Part shown: positions 61,445-64,000 of the stretch, piece by piece
Layout of the letters: the number at the start of each line of letters is the position of its first letter
Numbering within the stretch: the stretch's first letter is position 1
Assembly: GCA_963817375.1 (NCBI GenBank)
Contig: CAWFOB010000001.1
Coordinates: 1-64,000 of the forward strand
Source: JACVRM01 sp963817375
Lineage (GTDB): Bacteria; Actinomycetota; Thermoleophilia; Gaiellales; Gaiellaceae
Length of the DNA: 64,000 nt
Direction: 5' to 3'
Position numbers and translations under genes: made by a program
The notes under the pieces: model-generated
Databases searched by the model: none
Seen by the model: only the letters and a program-made list of their open reading frames with translations
Told to the model about the DNA's origin: nothing

Positions 61445-62734
61445 TCATGCTGCGGCGCGGGCGACCAGCGTCGGCGTGACCCGCTCGACCGCGCGCATGA
61501 AGCGGTCCTGGCGCGGGCCGATCCCGGCCGCGGACAGCCGCTCCGGCGCCAGCAGCAGCCCGGCCAGGTCGGCGACGGCCTCGGTCGTGACGGCGTCCAC
61601 CTCGGCGATGATCCGCGGCAGCGAGAGGATCTCGGTGTTCGTGATCAGCGACTTGCCGAGCCGGGACATCCGGTTGGACGTCGACTCCATCGAGAGCATG
61701 ACCCGGCTCTTCAGGTTGTCCTTCGCGCGCTCGAGCTCCTCGGAGGTCAGGTTCCCCGAGGCGATGTCGAGAATCTGCTCGACGGCGATGTCGAGGCACT
61801 CGCGCAGGTTGTCCTCGCGCGTGGCGACGTACAGCCCGACCTGGCCCGTGTCGGTGTACTGCGACGCGAACGTGTAGACGGAGTAGGCCATGCCGCGCTT
61901 CTCGCGGATCTCCTGGAACAGCCGCGACGAGGCCGACCCGCCGAGGATGGCGTCGAGCAGCGAGACGACGAAGCGCCGCCGGTCGGAACGGGCGATTCCG
62001 GGCGCGGCGAGGCACACGTGGTACTGCTCCGTCCGCTTCTGCTGGAAGCGCAGCCCCGGCGCGGGCGCGCGCACGAGCGGCGAGCGGATCGGCCGGCGCG
62101 GGCCCTCTGTCGCCTTTCCGGCCGCGGCCTCGAGCAGGCTCAGCAGCCGGTCGTGCTCGAGGTTGCCGACCGCAGCGACGACGACGTTGCCGGGCGCGTA
62201 CATCGCGCGGTGGTACGACGCGAGAGAGCGGCGCGAGATCGACTCGATGATCGCCGCCTCGCCCACGACCGGGCGGCCCAGCGGGTGGCGCCCGAAGACC
62301 GCCTCGGAGATCAGGTCGTGCACGTACTCCTGCGGCGTGTCCTCGTACATCGCGATCTCCTCGAGCACCACCGCCCGCTCGGCGTCGAGGTCGGCGAAGA
62401 GCGGCGTGTAGACCATGTCGGTGATGACGTTGATCGCCAGCTCGAGCCGGTCGTCGGGGACGCGCGCGTAGACGACCGTGTTCTCCCGCGACGTGGCCGC
62501 GTTCAGCTCGCCGCCGAGGCGGTCGAAGATCGACGCGATCTCGTGCGCCGTGTAGTTGCGCGAGCCCTTGAAGAGCAGGTGCTCGATGAAGTGCGACGCC
62601 CCGGCCTTCGCGCTGCGCTCGTCGCGGGAGCCGGCGCCGATCCAGAAGCCGATCGCGACCGAGCGAACGCCTCTGACCCGCTCCGTCACGACGCGCATGC
62701 CGGAGTCGAGCTCCGAGAGGTCGTACCGCTGCAC
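61445..62734 (-). CDS. M16-family zinc peptidase (mitochondrial processing peptidase-like)
   Basis: A 429-residue cytosolic metallopeptidase. The inverted zinc motif HFIEHLLFKG (H-x-x-E-H) is near residue 45, with the third ligand in the helix AVVLEEIAMYEDTP about 75 residues on. The second, non-catalytic half follows, with GGSASSRLFQEIREKRGMAYSVYTF. Members degrade peptides; in many bacteria the gene sits near dap or pnp genes, as here by dapB. Target peptides are unknown. Confidence 0.93.
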   Translation of the reverse strand: MQRYDLSELDSGMRVVTERVRGVRSVAIGFWIGAGSRDERSAKAGASHFIEHLLFKGSRNYTAHEIASIFDRLGGELNAATSRENTVVYARVPDDRLELAINVITDMVYTPLFADLDAERAVVLEEIAMYEDTPQEYVHDLISEAVFGRHPLGRPVVGEAAIIESISRRSLASYHRAMYAPGNVVVAAVGNLEHDRLLSLLEAAAGKATEGPRRPIRSPLVRAPAPGLRFQQKRTEQYHVCLAAPGIARSDRRRFVVSLLDAILGGSASSRLFQEIREKRGMAYSVYTFASQYTDTGQVGLYVATREDNLRECLDIAVEQILDIASGNLTSEELERAKDNLKSRVMLSMESTSNRMSRLGKSLITNTEILSLPRIIAEVDAVTTEAVADLAGLLLAPERLSAAGIGPRQDRFMRAVERVTPTLVARAAA

Positions 62735-62782
62735 CGGCGGATCGTATCCGCGTCCGGCGGAGCACCACTCTCCGGGGCTACC

Positions 62783-62807
62783 TTCTGTCTATGAGGACTA
62801 GACAGAA
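62783..62807. promoter_or_regulatory. palindromic operator-like site over the ABC exporter start
   Basis: A perfect 9-bp inverted repeat, TTCTGTCTA-N7-TAGACAGAA, spans the proposed start codon at 62791. It has the size and symmetry of sites for dimeric MarR/TetR/PadR-type repressors, which often control multidrug ABC exporters. Confidence 0.45.
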
Positions 62808-64000
62808 CCCCGAGGGGCGCGGGGGCACGTTCGTGGGCCGCGAGCCGGTCGAGCGGCCGGCCGACCCGGAGGTGCGCAGGGCCAATCTGCGCCGCGTCTT
62901 CGCGCTCTTCCGCCCGTACCGGCTGCGGTTGAGCGCGGTCCTCGCCCTGATCCTCATCTCCGCCGGGATCTCGATGATCACGCCGTTCCTGATCCGAGAT
63001 GTCTTCATCGCGCTTCCGGCGGGTGACCAGGCGTGGCTGAACAAGCTCGTTCTCGGGCTGATCGCGATCGCGGTCGCGACCGGCGTGATCGGCGTCCTCT
63101 CGACCTACCTCTCGAACGTCGTCGGCCAGCGCGTGATGCACGACCTTCGCTCGGCCGTCTACCGCCACCTCCAGCGCCTCTCGCTCGCCTTCTTCACGCG
63201 CACGCGCACGGGCGAGATCCAGTCGCGGATCGCCAACGACATCGGCGGCATCCAGAACGTCGTCACGTCGACGGCCACGTCGATCGTCTCGAACGTCGCG
63301 ACGGTCGTCGCCGCGGTGATCGCCATGTTCCTGCTGAGCTGGCAGCTCGCGATCTTCTCGCTGATCCTCCTGCCGTTCTTCGTGCTGCTCAGCCGGCGGG
63401 TCGGCAACGAGCGCCGGCGGATCACCACGCGGATGCAGGGAATGCTCGCCGACATGTCGACGCTCGTCGAGGAGTCGCTGTCCGTCTCCGGGATCCTGCT
63501 CGGCAAGACGATGGGCCGCGGCAACGAGCTGGCCGAGCGGTTCGAGCACGAGTCCGAGAATCTCGCGAACCTCGAAGTCAAGTCGCGGATGGCCGGCCGC
63601 TGGGTCATGGCCTCGATCCAGATGAGCTTCTCGATCATGCCGGCGCTCGTCTACTGGTACGCCGGGTTCGGGGACATCAACTACGCGACGGTGATCGCCT
63701 TCACCACGCTGCAGACGCGCCTCTTCTTCCCGCTCGGCTCGCTGCTCTCGGTCGGGGTCGACGTGCAGACCTCGCTCGCGCTCTTCGACCGGATCTTCGA
63801 GTACCTCGACCTGCCGGTCGAGATCGACGAGCGGCCCGACGCCGTGCCGCTGCCGCCCTGCAAGGGCGACGTCGCCTTCGAGGAGGTCTGGTTCCGCTAC
63901 GACCCCGACGCGCCGTGGACACTCCAGAACGTCTCGTTCGAGGTCCCGGCCGGCACCCGCACGGCGATCGTCGGCGAGACCGGCTCCGGCAAGACGACGA
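62791..64000 (+). CDS. ABC exporter (permease-ATPase fusion), 3' truncated
   Basis: The visible 403 residues are a type IV (multidrug/lipid A-type) exporter half-transporter: a basic N-terminal tail, six membrane helices (about 45-320) with the coupling-helix region RTGEIQSRIANDIGGIQ and RMQGMLADMSTLVEESLSVSGI, and then the start of the ATPase domain (VAFEEVWFRYDPDAPWTLQNVSFEVPAG) up to the Walker A loop VGETGSGKTT, where the window ends. The ATG 62791 has no ribosome site, so leaderless translation or a later GTG start is possible. Substrate unknown. It is divergent from the M16 peptidase gene. Confidence 0.92.
   Translation, partial: MRTRQNPEGRGGTFVGREPVERPADPEVRRANLRRVFALFRPYRLRLSAVLALILISAGISMITPFLIRDVFIALPAGDQAWLNKLVLGLIAIAVATGVIGVLSTYLSNVVGQRVMHDLRSAVYRHLQRLSLAFFTRTRTGEIQSRIANDIGGIQNVVTSTATSIVSNVATVVAAVIAMFLLSWQLAIFSLILLPFFVLLSRRVGNERRRITTRMQGMLADMSTLVEESLSVSGILLGKTMGRGNELAERFEHESENLANLEVKSRMAGRWVMASIQMSFSIMPALVYWYAGFGDINYATVIAFTTLQTRLFFPLGSLLSVGVDVQTSLALFDRIFEYLDLPVEIDERPDAVPLPPCKGDVAFEEVWFRYDPDAPWTLQNVSFEVPAGTRTAIVGETGSGKTT

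Overview
The window is GC-rich chromosomal DNA (about 70 percent by eye) from an actinobacterium. The gene set fits a deep-branching lineage such as Thermoleophilia/Gaiellales best: a single-motif RsiG-like gene beside FHA and FtsR-type MerR genes, two RpoD-type sigma factors, MurT/GatD, both RNase J and RNase Y, a succinylase-type lysine/DAP pathway, and a run recX-recA-thpR-cinA-rodZ-like. This placement is inferred from gene content and order, not from a tree. Many genes overlap by 4 bp (ATGA, GTGA, TTGA and apparently CTGA), so translational coupling is the rule.

Layout: 0-7.5 kb holds a truncated sugar isomerase, a two-component system with two secreted products, a zinc peptidase and several small membrane proteins. 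7.6-14 kb holds a HutF-like deiminase, a CDP-alcohol phosphatidyltransferase coupled to a mannose-1-phosphate guanylyltransferase with a degenerate mutase half, then the operon RsiG-like / zinc-ribbon FHA / FtsR-like MerR / apt. 14-18.5 kb is accessory: frameshifted lineage proteins, three copies of a structured intergenic repeat of about 200 bp, and a double-HNH nuclease. 18.5-28.8 kb holds two primary-type sigma factors around a CpsB-like hydrolase, a stand-alone glutamine amidotransferase, a homing-endonuclease-repeat protein, a GGDEF/HD-GYP membrane protein, and murT-gatD. 28.8-35.8 kb holds dut, a NUDIX gene, hflX, dapC, dapD, a DapF-like gene, miaA and miaB. 36.8-51.7 kb is one long minus-strand run: ftsK, a BMP-type nucleoside ABC transporter, rodZ-like, cinA, thpR, recA, recX and rny. 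52.5-64 kb holds rnj, an HD-GYP protein, dapA, an esterase, an FtsX/MacB-type permease, dapB, an M16 peptidase and a truncated ABC exporter.

Themes. (1) Cyclic di-GMP: an active-looking diguanylate cyclase with an I-site, two HD-GYP domains and an RsiG-like candidate sensor lie in one window. (2) Diaminopimelate/lysine synthesis: dapA, dapB, dapC, dapD and a DapF homologue in which both catalytic cysteines are serine. (3) Envelope: MurT/GatD, RodZ-like, M23 and CpsB-like genes. (4) Two-component regulation: the motif CTCTCAG recurs, mostly in 11-bp direct steps, upstream of the response regulator and of both secreted-protein genes.

Data quality: about ten genes carry frameshifts that nearly all look like one extra G or C, clustered at 14.15-15.35, 27.47-32.45, 44.76 and 59.86-60.12 kb. 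Several are normally essential genes, so sequencing or assembly insertions are the likelier cause. These genes are annotated as one locus each.
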